From contig LVAN01000024.1 of the NCBI GenBank assembly GCA_001604045.1, positions 1 to 53,542 on the forward strand: 53,542 nucleotides of DNA, given 5' to 3'. The translations under genes and the position numbers were made by a program. Under the pieces are notes generated by a model, which was given only the letters and a program-made list of their open reading frames with translations, was not told the DNA's origin and ran no database searches. Shown here in pieces: positions 32,973 to 41,379 of the stretch. Each line of letters begins with the position of its first letter. The stretch's first letter is position 1. Source of the DNA: Clostridiales bacterium Firm_08 (GTDB lineage: Bacteria > Bacillota > Clostridia > Oscillospirales > QAKW01).

Positions 32973-33127
32973 GCTTCCCCTCAAGGGGAAGCCGTTATAA
33001 TGATTTCCCTCGGTCAAAGACCGAGGGAAATCATCCTTAATTTGCGCGTAGCGCAACATCATTTGCCGAAGGCAACATCATTTGCGGCTTTGCCGCAACA
33101 TCATTTTCCCGTCAGGGAAACATCATG
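32973..33127. repeat. modular hairpin array with CATCAT linkers (copy B)
   Basis: In order: GCTTCCCC/GGGGAAGC (32973-32992), a 14-base stem GATTTCCCTCGGTC (33002-33032), then TTGCGC/GCGCAA (33042-33056), TTGCC/GGCAA (33063-33075), TTGCGGC/GCCGCAA (33082-33098) and TTTCCC/GGGAAA (33105-33120). Each of the last four is followed by CATCAT. Stem sequences differ while the linker is constant. The first part recurs at 23374-23434. No reading frame is conserved. Confidence 0.8.
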
Positions 33128-33600
33128 TAGGGGGCGACGACCTGCCTCCCTTGTGTAAAGGGAGGTGGATCGGCGGCTCTGCCGCCGAGACGGAGGGATT
33201 GTCAAGTCACGTTCACAATCCCTCAGTTTTCCGATTTGGAAAGCCGCTCCCGCAGGGAGCCTTTTTCCCCAAATCGAAAAAACAGCTCCCCTTACACAGG
33301 GGAGCCCAGCGTGTCAAAGAACCTCTTTGACACGCTGGCAGACTGCAAAAAAGGAAGTTGCATTTCACCGAGCCGTTCTCGTCGGCGTACGTGGGTACGG
33401 TAGAGAGCGGATCGGTGGAAAACAGAGAAAAGCCTTGCAGAGCAAGGCTTCCACGGTTCAAACATTTGTTTTTCTGTATTAAAATTCAGGTTTTGAACTT
33501 TACTGAAAAACGAAACTGTTTGAAATTTTGTTTCTGTTTCTCTGTGGTGAAACGACTTTTTTGACAGTCTGAGCTCCCCTTACACAGGGGAGCCGTTGAT
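33128..33600. repeat. gene-free cluster of palindromic repeats
   Basis: Perfect or near-perfect inverted repeats follow one another: CTCCCTTgtgtaAAGGGAG (about 33145-33163), CGGCGGCtctGCCGCCG, GAGGGATTGT/ACAATCCCTC (about 33193-33223), CCGATTTGG/CCAAATCG enclosing GCTCCC/GGGAGC, GCTCCCC/GGGGAGC (33285-33305), AGCGTGTCAAAGA/TCTTTGACACGCT (about 33308-33336), AAGCCTTGC/GCAAGGCTT (about 33432-33452) and a second GCTCCCCttacacaGGGGAGC (33573-33593). Short frames here have no ribosome sites or family features, so no gene is called. Confidence 0.7.
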
Positions 33601-33619
33601 TTTTTTCAGATCAAATATC

Positions 33620-35263
33620 TTACTGTTTCGTAATGCTCTGCGCGGAAAGGAGAGCGCCGTTTGCCTGTTCATAAACGACGGTGACGGTGTCGCCCGCCGT
33701 CAGCGTTACGATGTCCTCCTGCTCGGCAACGCTCTTTTTAAAGGTCGCGTCCGACCCCTCCACGCGGAAATAATAGACGGAATTCCCGCCCACGACGGCG
33801 GTGCGGATGTCGGTGATGACGCCGGTCACCGTCGCGGTCTCCGCAGGCGCTTTCTCCTCCTGCAGATCGGAGGTGCCGATCAGCGCGACGTAGTTTTTCT
33901 CGCACTCCTCAAGGCTCTGTCCCTTGCCGACGATCTGATACTGCCGGACGTTGACCATCGCGTACATTTTGACCAGCCCCGCGTTGTCTTTAAGGGCGAT
34001 GAAATAGGTCGGCTCGCCCCCGACGTTGAGCAGCAGCGGGAAGGTCGCCTGATATTTGAGGTTCTGCACTTCGCCCTCGGCGCTGCTCATCGCGGAAAAT
34101 TCCTCCGCGCCGGCGATGGGATAGAAAGATGTCGCCTTGGTGCGCTGATTGGTGAGGATGAACCCGACGTTGGACTCGTCCGCCGCGACGGAGGTCACGC
34201 CGGTGTACATATACACGTCGTCCCCGATGGCGATATAGTTGTAGCCGTCGGTGGTCTGCTTGCAGTCCTTCTGCCCGAACACCGAGTTCCAGTATCCCTT
34301 CTGCAGGGTGCCGAAGTAGTCGTACTGCTCGATGATCATCTCGGCGTCATACACGCGGTCGACCCATGCGGGCACGTCCGCGACGTCATAGTAGTGATGC
34401 TCGCCGGTGACGGCGTTGACCAGCACGACGCCGCAGATATCCCTGCCGCCGTACAGTCCGATGCGGTACCGGATCCGCGGGCAGACCCAGAAGGGCGTGC
34501 CGTCCTCGTCGATCTCGAAATTCGCCTCAGAGAAAATATAGGTCGGATAGTGAAAGCGCAGATGGCGCAGAAGATACCGGTCGAAGTGATCGGAATTTGA
34601 ATATTTCATCCCGCTTTCCAGCCGGTGTACAGAGACCTCCTGGCTGACCATATCAATGGAGATATAAGCGGGGATGCCGGCGCCGACGTTGTTGATCCAC
34701 TTGAACAGATCGGCGTATCCGAGGGGCGTGACGCGGGTGGGGCGCCCTTTGTAGTTGATCTGCGTATAGTTGTCAAGCACGGTGAACTGGCTGACCATAT
34801 CGGACAGCTCGCCCATCTTGCGGGTGCCGAGTTTGGTGGCGGAGTCATAGTCCAGCGTCGGGATGCGGTCGTAGGTGATCTCCTGCACGTCTTTGGTGAA
34901 GTCCCCCTCGCTGACCGACAGAAGCTGACGATAGGACGCGGCGCGGAACAACTGCCAGCCCGTCATCGTGCCGATCACGCCTACGGCAAGACAAACAGCG
35001 GCAATGCACACCGTCACCCTGGTGGCGCGGGACATATCCCGGAAAGACGGCTTGCCGCCCTGCAAAAACGAGGTGTCCCTGGACTTTATGGTCTCCCACA
35101 CGCTTCCCAGCGACAACATCAGACGGTACACCACCGCCAGCACCGCGATATCCCACAAAAGATCGGGATTGTGGATGCTGATCGCGGGCAGCGTCACATA
35201 AAAACCGACCGCCGCGACGATCAGCGTTACCGCCGCCGCTAAAATATGCTTTTTCGCTTTCAT
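33620..35263 (-). CDS. membrane-anchored protein of unknown function, coupled to thiI
   Basis: A 547-residue protein not assigned to a family. Two or three helices lie in the first 105 residues (about 8-28, 36-52 and 84-104), followed by a large, presumably extracytoplasmic domain. Near residue 245 a WVCPRIRYRIGLYGGRDICGVVLV segment is followed by MIIEQYDYFGTLQKGYWNS, suggesting a mixed alpha/beta fold. The last ~75 residues (from ATVTGVITDIRTAV) look like an OB-type beta barrel. The ATG overlaps the thiI stop (ATGA) and its ribosome site GGAGGAGAACA encodes the last ThiI residues, so translation is coupled. No catalytic motif is evident. Confidence 0.7.
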   Translation of the reverse strand: MKAKKHILAAAVTLIVAAVGFYVTLPAISIHNPDLLWDIAVLAVVYRLMLSLGSVWETIKSRDTSFLQGGKPSFRDMSRATRVTVCIAAVCLAVGVIGTMTGWQLFRAASYRQLLSVSEGDFTKDVQEITYDRIPTLDYDSATKLGTRKMGELSDMVSQFTVLDNYTQINYKGRPTRVTPLGYADLFKWINNVGAGIPAYISIDMVSQEVSVHRLESGMKYSNSDHFDRYLLRHLRFHYPTYIFSEANFEIDEDGTPFWVCPRIRYRIGLYGGRDICGVVLVNAVTGEHHYYDVADVPAWVDRVYDAEMIIEQYDYFGTLQKGYWNSVFGQKDCKQTTDGYNYIAIGDDVYMYTGVTSVAADESNVGFILTNQRTKATSFYPIAGAEEFSAMSSAEGEVQNLKYQATFPLLLNVGGEPTYFIALKDNAGLVKMYAMVNVRQYQIVGKGQSLEECEKNYVALIGTSDLQEEKAPAETATVTGVITDIRTAVVGGNSVYYFRVEGSDATFKKSVAEQEDIVTLTAGDTVTVVYEQANGALLSAQSITKQ

Positions 35264-36429
35264 TGTTCTCCTCCTATGATCTCGATATTCTCCATCGCCG
35301 CGCCGACCAGCGCGTCGATATCCAGCTTTTTCTCCTCCTCTTCCACCTGCCTGAGATCGGGTTTTGTCTTGGGGTGGCGGGGGGTAAAGACGGTACAGCA
35401 GTCCTCGTACGGCTCGATGGACGTCTCGAACGTCCCGATCCGGCGGGAGATCCGTATGATCTCCTCTTTATCCATCCCGATGAGGGGACGAAGGGTCAGC
35501 GCGGGGGTCGTCGCGTCGGTGACGGAAAGCGCCTGCATCGTCTGGCTGGCGACCTGCCCGAGGCTTTCGCCGGTCACGAGACTGCCGGCGCGGTGCCGCC
35601 GCATCACCTCATAGGCGATGCGCATCATAAACCGCCGCATAATGACGGTGAACAGATCCTCCCTGCAGTTTTCCAAAATGGCTTTCTGCGCCTCGGTGAA
35701 GTACACCACCCGCAGCGAGATGCCGGGGCAGTAGTCCCGCAGGATCTCCGCGAGCTTCACGACCTTCTGTTTGGCGCGTTCCCCCGTATAGGGCGGGCTG
35801 AAGAAGTGTAAAGGTATAATACTTACCCCTCGCTTGGCGATCATATACGCCGCGACGGGGCTGTCGATACCGCCGGAGAGCAGTAAAACGCTCTTTCCGT
35901 TGGAGCCGTAAGGCATTCCGCCCGCGCCCGGCGTCTGCCCGGCGTGAATATAAGCGGCGTCCTCCCGGATCTCGGTCATCACGACGACGTCGGGATGATG
36001 CATATCCGCCGAAAGGTGCGCGTTGCTTTTCAGCACCGCCGCGCCCACCTCACGGCTGATCTCGGGGCTGGTGAGGGGGAAGCGTTTGTCCGCCCGCCTC
36101 GACTCCGCCTTGAAGGTCTTTTTGTCTTTCAAAAAGGGCGGTAGGTACTCCGCCGCCGCCCGGCAAATCGCGCCGATGTCCTTTTCGCATTTGAGGGCGC
36201 GGGTCACACCGACAAACCCAAACACACGGCAAGTTTTTTCAAACGCCGCGTCGACGTCCTGCTCCCCCACCGGCTCGATATACGCGATGGACTGGGACAG
36301 CGACGTCTCAAACGTTCCGACGTCCCGCAGCGCCGCCCGAAGATTTTTGAGCAGTCGCTGTTCAAATCCCTTGCGGTTGAGCCCTTTGAGAACGATCTCA
36401 CCGCATTTTGCCAAAATTACTTCCGTCAT
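35260..36429 (-). CDS. thiI: tRNA 4-thiouridine synthase ThiI
   Basis: A 389-residue ThiI with an N-terminal ferredoxin-like and THUMP domain (residues 1-165) for tRNA binding and an adenylating PP-loop domain beginning VLLLSGGIDSPVAAYM near residue 180. It activates uridine 8 of tRNA with ATP for sulfur insertion. Like Firmicute homologues, it lacks the C-terminal rhodanese domain, so it depends on a dedicated cysteine desulfurase. That enzyme is encoded three bases upstream, as in many Firmicutes. CTVFTPRHPKTKPDL near residue 340 is a typical ThiI ending. Confidence 0.94.
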   Translation of the reverse strand: MTEVILAKCGEIVLKGLNRKGFEQRLLKNLRAALRDVGTFETSLSQSIAYIEPVGEQDVDAAFEKTCRVFGFVGVTRALKCEKDIGAICRAAAEYLPPFLKDKKTFKAESRRADKRFPLTSPEISREVGAAVLKSNAHLSADMHHPDVVVMTEIREDAAYIHAGQTPGAGGMPYGSNGKSVLLLSGGIDSPVAAYMIAKRGVSIIPLHFFSPPYTGERAKQKVVKLAEILRDYCPGISLRVVYFTEAQKAILENCREDLFTVIMRRFMMRIAYEVMRRHRAGSLVTGESLGQVASQTMQALSVTDATTPALTLRPLIGMDKEEIIRISRRIGTFETSIEPYEDCCTVFTPRHPKTKPDLRQVEEEEKKLDIDALVGAAMENIEIIGGEQ

Positions 36430-36432
36430 GAT

Positions 36433-37557
36433 TCACCTGTATTTCCGGATCAGCGTTTTCGCCGCTTCGTCCGCGGCGGCAAAAAACACGTCGATCTCCT
36501 CTGTCGTCGTATCGTAGCCGAAACTGACGCGGATCGCGCCGTCCACCGTTTTGCGGTCCTTGCCGAGCGCGGCAAGGATGCTGCCGTGCCCGCCCGCGTC
36601 GGAGCAGGCGGAACCGACTGATACGTAAATTTCCTTTTGCTCTAAAAAGTGCAAAACGTTTTCCCCCGCGTATCCCATAAAGGACAGATTGACGATATGG
36701 GGGGCGTATACGCCGTCATCACGGTTGACCTGTAAATAGGGACGTTCCTTCGCCAGCGCGAGAAACCGCGCTTCCAGCGCCTTAAAACGCGCCCCGTGTT
36801 CTTCCAGCCTGTCCCGCGCCTGCGCCGCCGCCGCGGCGAAACCGCAGATGGCGGGCGTGTTGAGCGTGCCGCTCACCAGTCCCTTTTCCTGCCCGCCGCC
36901 GTATATCACGGGCAAAAGGCGCACACCGCTTCTAACAAACAGCGCGCCGCATCCCTTGGGGCCCGCGATCTTGTGGGAACTGACGCTCAAAAGATCACAC
37001 CCCAGCGCCCTGACGGACACCGGGATCTTGCCCAGCGCCTGCACCGCGTCGATATGGAACAGCGCCGGCGCGCCGGCGGCTCGGATCATTTCGGGAATGC
37101 GCTCCACCGGAAGGATCAGCCCCGTTTCATTGTTGACGAGCATCGCGCTGACCAGCACGGTGCGGCTGTCGATCGCCCCGCGGAACCCCTCCTCCGTCGG
37201 AGGGCAGACGACGACCTCAAAGCCGTCCTCCGCCAGGCTTTTCGCGCTCTCCCGCACCCCGGCGTGCTCCACCGACGAGATGACGACCCGCTCTCCCCTG
37301 CGCCGCAGGGCGCGGGCGCCGCCGATGACGGCGGCGTTGTCCGAAAAGGTGCCGCCCGGCGTGAACAGTATCTCGTCAGTCTTCGCGCCGACGCACCGCG
37401 CGATCGTCTCTCTGGCGCGCTCCACCGCCCGCTCCGCTGTCACGCCCATACCGTGCAGGGAGGCGGGATTGCCGTATTCCGTTTGCTCCATACGCCGCAT
37501 CGCGGCCGCCGCCCCGGGGGACAGACGGGTCGTCGCGGCGTTGTCAAGATAGATCAC
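36433..37557 (-). CDS. cysteine desulfurase (NifS/IscS family) paired with ThiI
   Basis: A 374-residue PLP enzyme that takes sulfur from cysteine as a persulfide. YLDNAATTRLSP opens the protein; SVEHAGVRE, ALFHIDAVQALGKI and SVSSHKIAGPKGCGALF (PLP lysine) are conserved; SVGSACSDAGG carries the catalytic Cys in the mobile loop. TPGGTFSDNAAV replaces the usual TSGATESNN motif. The neighbour ThiI makes tRNA thiolation its likely job, so NifZ-type naming would be reasonable. The GTG start follows AAAGGGAAAATACA, a modest site. Confidence 0.9.
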   Translation of the reverse strand: MIYLDNAATTRLSPGAAAAMRRMEQTEYGNPASLHGMGVTAERAVERARETIARCVGAKTDEILFTPGGTFSDNAAVIGGARALRRRGERVVISSVEHAGVRESAKSLAEDGFEVVVCPPTEEGFRGAIDSRTVLVSAMLVNNETGLILPVERIPEMIRAAGAPALFHIDAVQALGKIPVSVRALGCDLLSVSSHKIAGPKGCGALFVRSGVRLLPVIYGGGQEKGLVSGTLNTPAICGFAAAAAQARDRLEEHGARFKALEARFLALAKERPYLQVNRDDGVYAPHIVNLSFMGYAGENVLHFLEQKEIYVSVGSACSDAGGHGSILAALGKDRKTVDGAIRVSFGYDTTTEEIDVFFAAADEAAKTLIRKYR

Positions 37558-37652
37558 TGTATTTTCCCTTTCTTTCCTATTTATTATAGTATAGTATTTC
37601 CCCTCGATTTACAAGTGTTTTCATAAAAATTACGTAAAGCATGTGATAAGAC

Positions 37653-37681
37653 TTGATTTTCCCCGTTTTTTCCATTATAAT
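37653..37681 (+). promoter_or_regulatory. SigA promoter of fba
   Basis: TTGATT (37653-37658), 17 bases, TATAAT (37676-37681), 31 bases before the ATG. Confidence 0.8.
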
Positions 37682-37712
37682 GAAAATAACTTATTTAAAA
37701 GGAGCGGCAGGT

Positions 37713-38576
37713 ATGTTAGTAAACGTAAAAGAAATGATGCAAAAAGCCAGAGACGGGAAGTACGCCGTCGGTCAGTTCAACATCAACAACCTGGAATGGA
37801 CCAAGGCGATCCTGCTCACCGCTGAGGAGCAGAAAAGCCCTGTCATCCTCGGTGTGTCCGAGGGCGCGGGCAAGTATATGTGCGGCTTTAAGACCGTCGC
37901 GGATATGGTCAGCGCGATGATCGGCGATCTCGGCATCACCGTGCCGGTGGCGCTGCACCTTGATCACGGTTCCTACGAGGGCGCCAAAAAAGCGATGGAC
38001 AGCGGCTTTTCCTCCATCATGTTCGACGGCTCTCACTATGATATCGACGAAAACATCGCCAAGACCAAAGAGATCATCGACCTTTGCGCCGAGAGAGGTC
38101 TTTCGGTGGAAGCGGAAGTCGGCGCGATCGGCGGCGAGGAAGACGGCGTGATCGGCGGCGGCGAGGTCGCGGATCCCGCGGAGTGCAAGACCATCGCGGA
38201 TCTCGGCGTGGACATCCTCGCGGCGGGCATCGGCAACATCCACGGCAAATATCCCGCCAACTGGGCGGGGCTTCGCTTTGACGTGCTGGAAGAGATCAAC
38301 AAAGCCACAGTCGGCATGCCGCTTGTGCTGCACGGCGGCACGGGCATTCCCGACGATATGGTGAAAAAGGCGATCTCCCTCGGCGTCTGCAAGATCAACG
38401 TCAACACCGAGTGCCAGCTCGTGTTCGCCGAGGCGACGAGAAAATACATCGAGGCGGGCAAAGACCTTGAAGGCAAGGGCTTTGACCCCCGCAAACTGCT
38501 CGCCCCCGGTTTTGAGGCCATCAAGGAAAAGGTCAAGGAGAAAATGGAACTGTTCGGCTCTGTCGGCAAAGCGTAA
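37713..38576 (+). CDS. fba: class II fructose-bisphosphate aldolase
   Basis: A 287-residue zinc-dependent aldolase that splits fructose 1,6-bisphosphate in glycolysis. YAVGQFNINNLEW is the usual N-terminus. VALHLDHGSYEGAKKAMDSGFSSIMFDGS contains metal and catalytic residues (Asp and His of LDHG), EAEVGAIGGEEDGV a further conserved loop, and HGKYPANWAG and LVLHGGTGIPDD the zinc His and substrate loop. GVCKINVNTE is the phosphate site. AAAGGAGCGGCAGGT precedes the ATG. It is monocistronic. Confidence 0.96.
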   Translation: MLVNVKEMMQKARDGKYAVGQFNINNLEWTKAILLTAEEQKSPVILGVSEGAGKYMCGFKTVADMVSAMIGDLGITVPVALHLDHGSYEGAKKAMDSGFSSIMFDGSHYDIDENIAKTKEIIDLCAERGLSVEAEVGAIGGEEDGVIGGGEVADPAECKTIADLGVDILAAGIGNIHGKYPANWAGLRFDVLEEINKATVGMPLVLHGGTGIPDDMVKKAISLGVCKINVNTECQLVFAEATRKYIEAGKDLEGKGFDPRKLLAPGFEAIKEKVKEKMELFGSVGKA

Positions 38577-38592
38577 AATCCATAAAAATAGC

Positions 38593-38628
38593 GATTTCCC
38601 AAGGCAAAAAGCCTTGGGAAATCTTTTT
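38593..38628 (+). terminator. terminator of fba
   Basis: A 13-base perfect stem GATTTCCCAAGGC with GCCTTGGGAAATC, loop AAAAA and a T5 tail. Confidence 0.92.
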
Positions 38629-38644
38629 GCCCTTTCCCCGATAT

Positions 38645-38673
38645 TTGACTTTTTTCGACAAATATAATATAAT
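38645..38673 (+). promoter_or_regulatory. SigA promoter of the SLH peptidase-like gene
   Basis: TTGACT (38645-38650), 17 bases, TATAAT (38668-38673). A second TATAAT at 38663 overlaps it. Confidence 0.75.
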
Positions 38674-38709
38674 GTATATTTGTAGCATATGGGAAAGGAG
38701 CGGGACAAG

Positions 38710-39858
38710 ATGAAACATCACTGGATCCTTCGGATCGCGACGCTGACGCTTTGCGTCCTGCTCGCCCTGATCCCGCTTGCCGCGAACGCCGCGCCGTCCA
38801 CGACGGCGGAGGTGGACGAGGCGATCGCCAAACTCAAAAACACCTATAAAGAAGGGGATACATGGACAGGTCCCTTCACCGACGGCGGCGTCAGCTACGC
38901 CGCCCAATGCTTCGGGTTTGCCTGCCTGCTGGGCCGCGAGTTGTTCGGTCAAAACCCCTATAAGGGCGGCTGGACCAAACACTACGCCGCGAAGGAGTTT
39001 CTCGTCGGAGACATCATCCGCCTGCGGCGGGTGTCGTCGAGCGGCGTGATCAAAAATTATAACCACGCCTACTTCGTCTATGAGATCAAGGGAGATACCG
39101 TCTGCCTTGCCGACTGCAACAGGGCGGGCGTCGACAAGGTCAGCTGGAAAATGACCCTTTCCGTCACCGAACTCGCAAGGCGCGTGGCGATGAAACAGTA
39201 CGTCAACGAGAAATCAGACGAAAACAAAGACACTCCCACCGGCTATGTCTGGCGGTATGATGATAACCCCTACGTTTTGGCCGAACATCATCCCGCCCAT
39301 CCCGTCTTTTACGACGTGCCGCAGGGCGCCTGGTATTACGACGCGGTGGACTACACCTGGCAGAACGGCATTTTCAACGGTCAGACCGGCGGCTCTTTCG
39401 CGCCGGAAAACGATATCACCCGCGCGATGTTCGTGCAGGTGCTTTGCAATCTGTCCGGCGCGGCTCCGTCCAAAAAAGACCAGTGCCCCTTCACCGACGT
39501 ACCGAAAAACGCGTGGTACTACGCCGCCGTCTGCTGGGCAAAGAAAAGCGGCGTCGTAGAGGGCACTTCCGCCATGGAGTTTTCTCCCGACCGCGCCATC
39601 ACCAGACAGGAGATGTGCGTCATCCTGTACGGATACGCACGCCTTACCGGCGCGCCGCCGAAGGACGCCGCGCCGGATTTCTCGGACGCGGACGAGATCG
39701 CCAAATGGGCGAAAACGGCGGTCGGCGCCTGTCAGAACGCCGGATGGATCGGCGGAGTCGGCGGCGGCAAATTCGCGCCGCTGATGACCGCGTCCCGCGC
39801 CCAGGCGGCGCAGATCCTGACGGTATATGACAAAACGTGGGGAATGGCGATCGCGTAA
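38710..39858 (+). CDS. SLH-domain protein with papain-like N-terminal domain
   Basis: A 382-residue secreted protein. The signal peptide runs to about residue 27 (LAANAA). Residues 40-160 hold AAQCFGFACLLGRELFG, then YNHAYFVYEI and VCLADCN, a Cys-His-polar order expected of CHAP or NlpC-like thiol peptidases or amidases; this assignment is inference. Three SLH repeats follow (from about 198, 262 and 325: FYDVPQGAWYYDAV, FTDVPKNAWYYAAV, FSDADEIAKWAKTA), binding the cell wall. It may therefore trim peptidoglycan or process surface proteins. GGGAAAGGAGCGGGACAAG precedes the ATG, fixing the start at 38710. Confidence 0.75.
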   Translation: MKHHWILRIATLTLCVLLALIPLAANAAPSTTAEVDEAIAKLKNTYKEGDTWTGPFTDGGVSYAAQCFGFACLLGRELFGQNPYKGGWTKHYAAKEFLVGDIIRLRRVSSSGVIKNYNHAYFVYEIKGDTVCLADCNRAGVDKVSWKMTLSVTELARRVAMKQYVNEKSDENKDTPTGYVWRYDDNPYVLAEHHPAHPVFYDVPQGAWYYDAVDYTWQNGIFNGQTGGSFAPENDITRAMFVQVLCNLSGAAPSKKDQCPFTDVPKNAWYYAAVCWAKKSGVVEGTSAMEFSPDRAITRQEMCVILYGYARLTGAPPKDAAPDFSDADEIAKWAKTAVGACQNAGWIGGVGGGKFAPLMTASRAQAAQILTVYDKTWGMAIA

Positions 39859-39867
39859 AAAAAGCGT

Positions 39868-39908
39868 AAAAAACCGTCGTTCCGCCGGGTGGCGGAACGA
39901 CGGTTTTC
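39868..39908. terminator. bidirectional terminator
   Basis: A perfect 17-base stem AAAACCGTCGTTCCGCC with its complement, loop GGGT, with A-run before and T-rich sequence after; it serves both converging genes. Confidence 0.92.
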
Positions 39909-39916
39909 TCTTTTCT

Positions 39917-41302
39917 CTATTTTCCAAGTTCCGTGACGACAGCCAGCAGGTGGCGGAAACTTTCAAGATAGGCCGCCCGCGAGACCGTCTCGTCCGGCTG
40001 ATGCTCGTCGCCGTGTCCCTGCGCGAGCGGCGGCTCGGGCAGCGGCAGATAGTCCGCGACCGCGGCAATGCTGTACGCGTTTTTCAGATGAGAGGCGTAG
40101 GTCCCGCCGCCGCTGTAATATGGGCGAAGCCCCGTCCTGCCCGACACCCGCTCGCAGGCGGCAAGGATACGGCGGACCTCCTCGCTGTCCTCCGGCAGCA
40201 TAAAGCCGGCGCGATATGTCATCGCCGCGACTTCCCAACCGGTCTCCTCCACGGCGCGGCGGATGGTCTCAGCCGCTTTTTCGGCGTCACTGCCGCCGCT
40301 GATGCGGAAATCGAAATGAAGCTCCATCCGGTCTCCTTCCATCGCGGCGATGCCGTTACAACAGGTGTTCTCCCCGAACCCGCCGTCCGAGCCCGCGACG
40401 CCGAACGCCGTGCCTCTGCCGTCCGAAAGCAGCCGGGCGGCGATAGCAAGCTGCGCCCGATCCCCCTCGCAAAGGGCGGGACAGTCGGCAAAAAACGCCG
40501 CGACGGGCAGCATCGCCGAATGATAATCGGCGCAGGCCGCCGCGTGGACGGCGGGCGCCGTCGAGATGACCTCGATGCCGCCGCTGTCATGGCGGACTTC
40601 CAGTCCGCTTTGCCGCAAAGCCGCCCAAATCGGTTCGGTATCCCGCAGTTTTACGGTGACGCGGCTCATCATCAGATTTTCGGCGATACCGCCCGAAACG
40701 CCGACAACGTCCCGCAGTCTGCCGCTGCGCGCCGTTATATGCAGGATGGTCTTTTCCCCCACCGATACGGGGAACTGATTGTCCGGCGTGACAGACACGT
40801 CCGGCATCGGATGGCGGCGGACGAACGCGTCGATATCCTCCATCCCCGTCTCCTCACTGCCGCCGATGAACACCACGAGTTTTTTGGAGAGTTCCTCTCC
40901 CGCCGCCCGCAGCAGATCGGGCAGCCACAGCGCCTGGATGATGGCGCCTTTATCGTCCCGCACGCCTCTGCCGGTGAGAAAGCCGTCCCACAGATGGAGC
41001 GCGAAAGGGGCGCCCGTCGTCCACTCCGTCTCGTCGACGGGGACGACGTCGCCGTGGCAGAACACGCCGAGCGTTTTTTCCCCTTCGCCGTATTCCATCA
41101 AAAGATACTCGTCATAAAGGGTCACGGTATAGCCGTGCCTTTGTCCCAGCCGCGCGACGGTCTCAAGCATCCGTTTCACTTCTCTGCCAAAGGGCGCGCC
41201 GTCCTCCGGCGCGCCCTTGACGCTCGGGATGGCGATGATCTCCGCAAGTTCCTCAAAAATCTCCCATTCGTGCTCTTGTAAAAATTCCGTGATGCGATCC
41301 AT
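39917..41302 (-). CDS. M20 family dipeptidase (PepV-like)
   Basis: A 461-residue zinc peptidase of the M20 family, near PepV/Sapep, which cleave dipeptides with wide specificity. FCHGDVVPVDETEW (first metal His), GRGVRDDKGAIIQAL (bridging Asp) and IGGSEETGMEDI (catalytic Glu pair) are the core motifs. A later YYSGGGTYASHL matches the C-terminal metal His region. A lid domain occupies roughly residues 180-380. No signal peptide: it is intracellular. ATG at 41302 (MDRITEFLQ) is preferred to an upstream TTG because AAAGGA lies nine bases before it. Confidence 0.88.
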   Translation of the reverse strand: MDRITEFLQEHEWEIFEELAEIIAIPSVKGAPEDGAPFGREVKRMLETVARLGQRHGYTVTLYDEYLLMEYGEGEKTLGVFCHGDVVPVDETEWTTGAPFALHLWDGFLTGRGVRDDKGAIIQALWLPDLLRAAGEELSKKLVVFIGGSEETGMEDIDAFVRRHPMPDVSVTPDNQFPVSVGEKTILHITARSGRLRDVVGVSGGIAENLMMSRVTVKLRDTEPIWAALRQSGLEVRHDSGGIEVISTAPAVHAAACADYHSAMLPVAAFFADCPALCEGDRAQLAIAARLLSDGRGTAFGVAGSDGGFGENTCCNGIAAMEGDRMELHFDFRISGGSDAEKAAETIRRAVEETGWEVAAMTYRAGFMLPEDSEEVRRILAACERVSGRTGLRPYYSGGGTYASHLKNAYSIAAVADYLPLPEPPLAQGHGDEHQPDETVSRAAYLESFRHLLAVVTELGK

Positions 41303-41324
41303 ATCTCCGTTTCCTTTCAAATAT

Positions 41325-41363
41325 AATAAAAATAGAGGCGTCTTTGTTTTACAAAGACGCCTC
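41325..41363 (-). terminator. terminator of the leucine-rich-repeat SLH gene
   Basis: On the minus strand, a perfect stem GAGGCGTCTTTG with CAAAGACGCCTC followed by TATTTTTATT. The dipeptidase gene begins 23 bases beyond it and has no obvious separate promoter, so read-through may supply it. Confidence 0.85.
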
Positions 41364-41379
41364 CTGTTACATGCTATGT

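Noticed and set aside
33042-33127. CRISPR-like array
   Set aside because: The constant element CATCAT is only six bases, the units are 20-25 bases of varied length, and the variable parts are self-complementary stems rather than spacers. No cas genes are present.
33082-33564. Small open frames in the palindrome-rich gap
   Set aside because: They start without ribosome sites, run through inverted repeats and show no domain or hydrophobic pattern.
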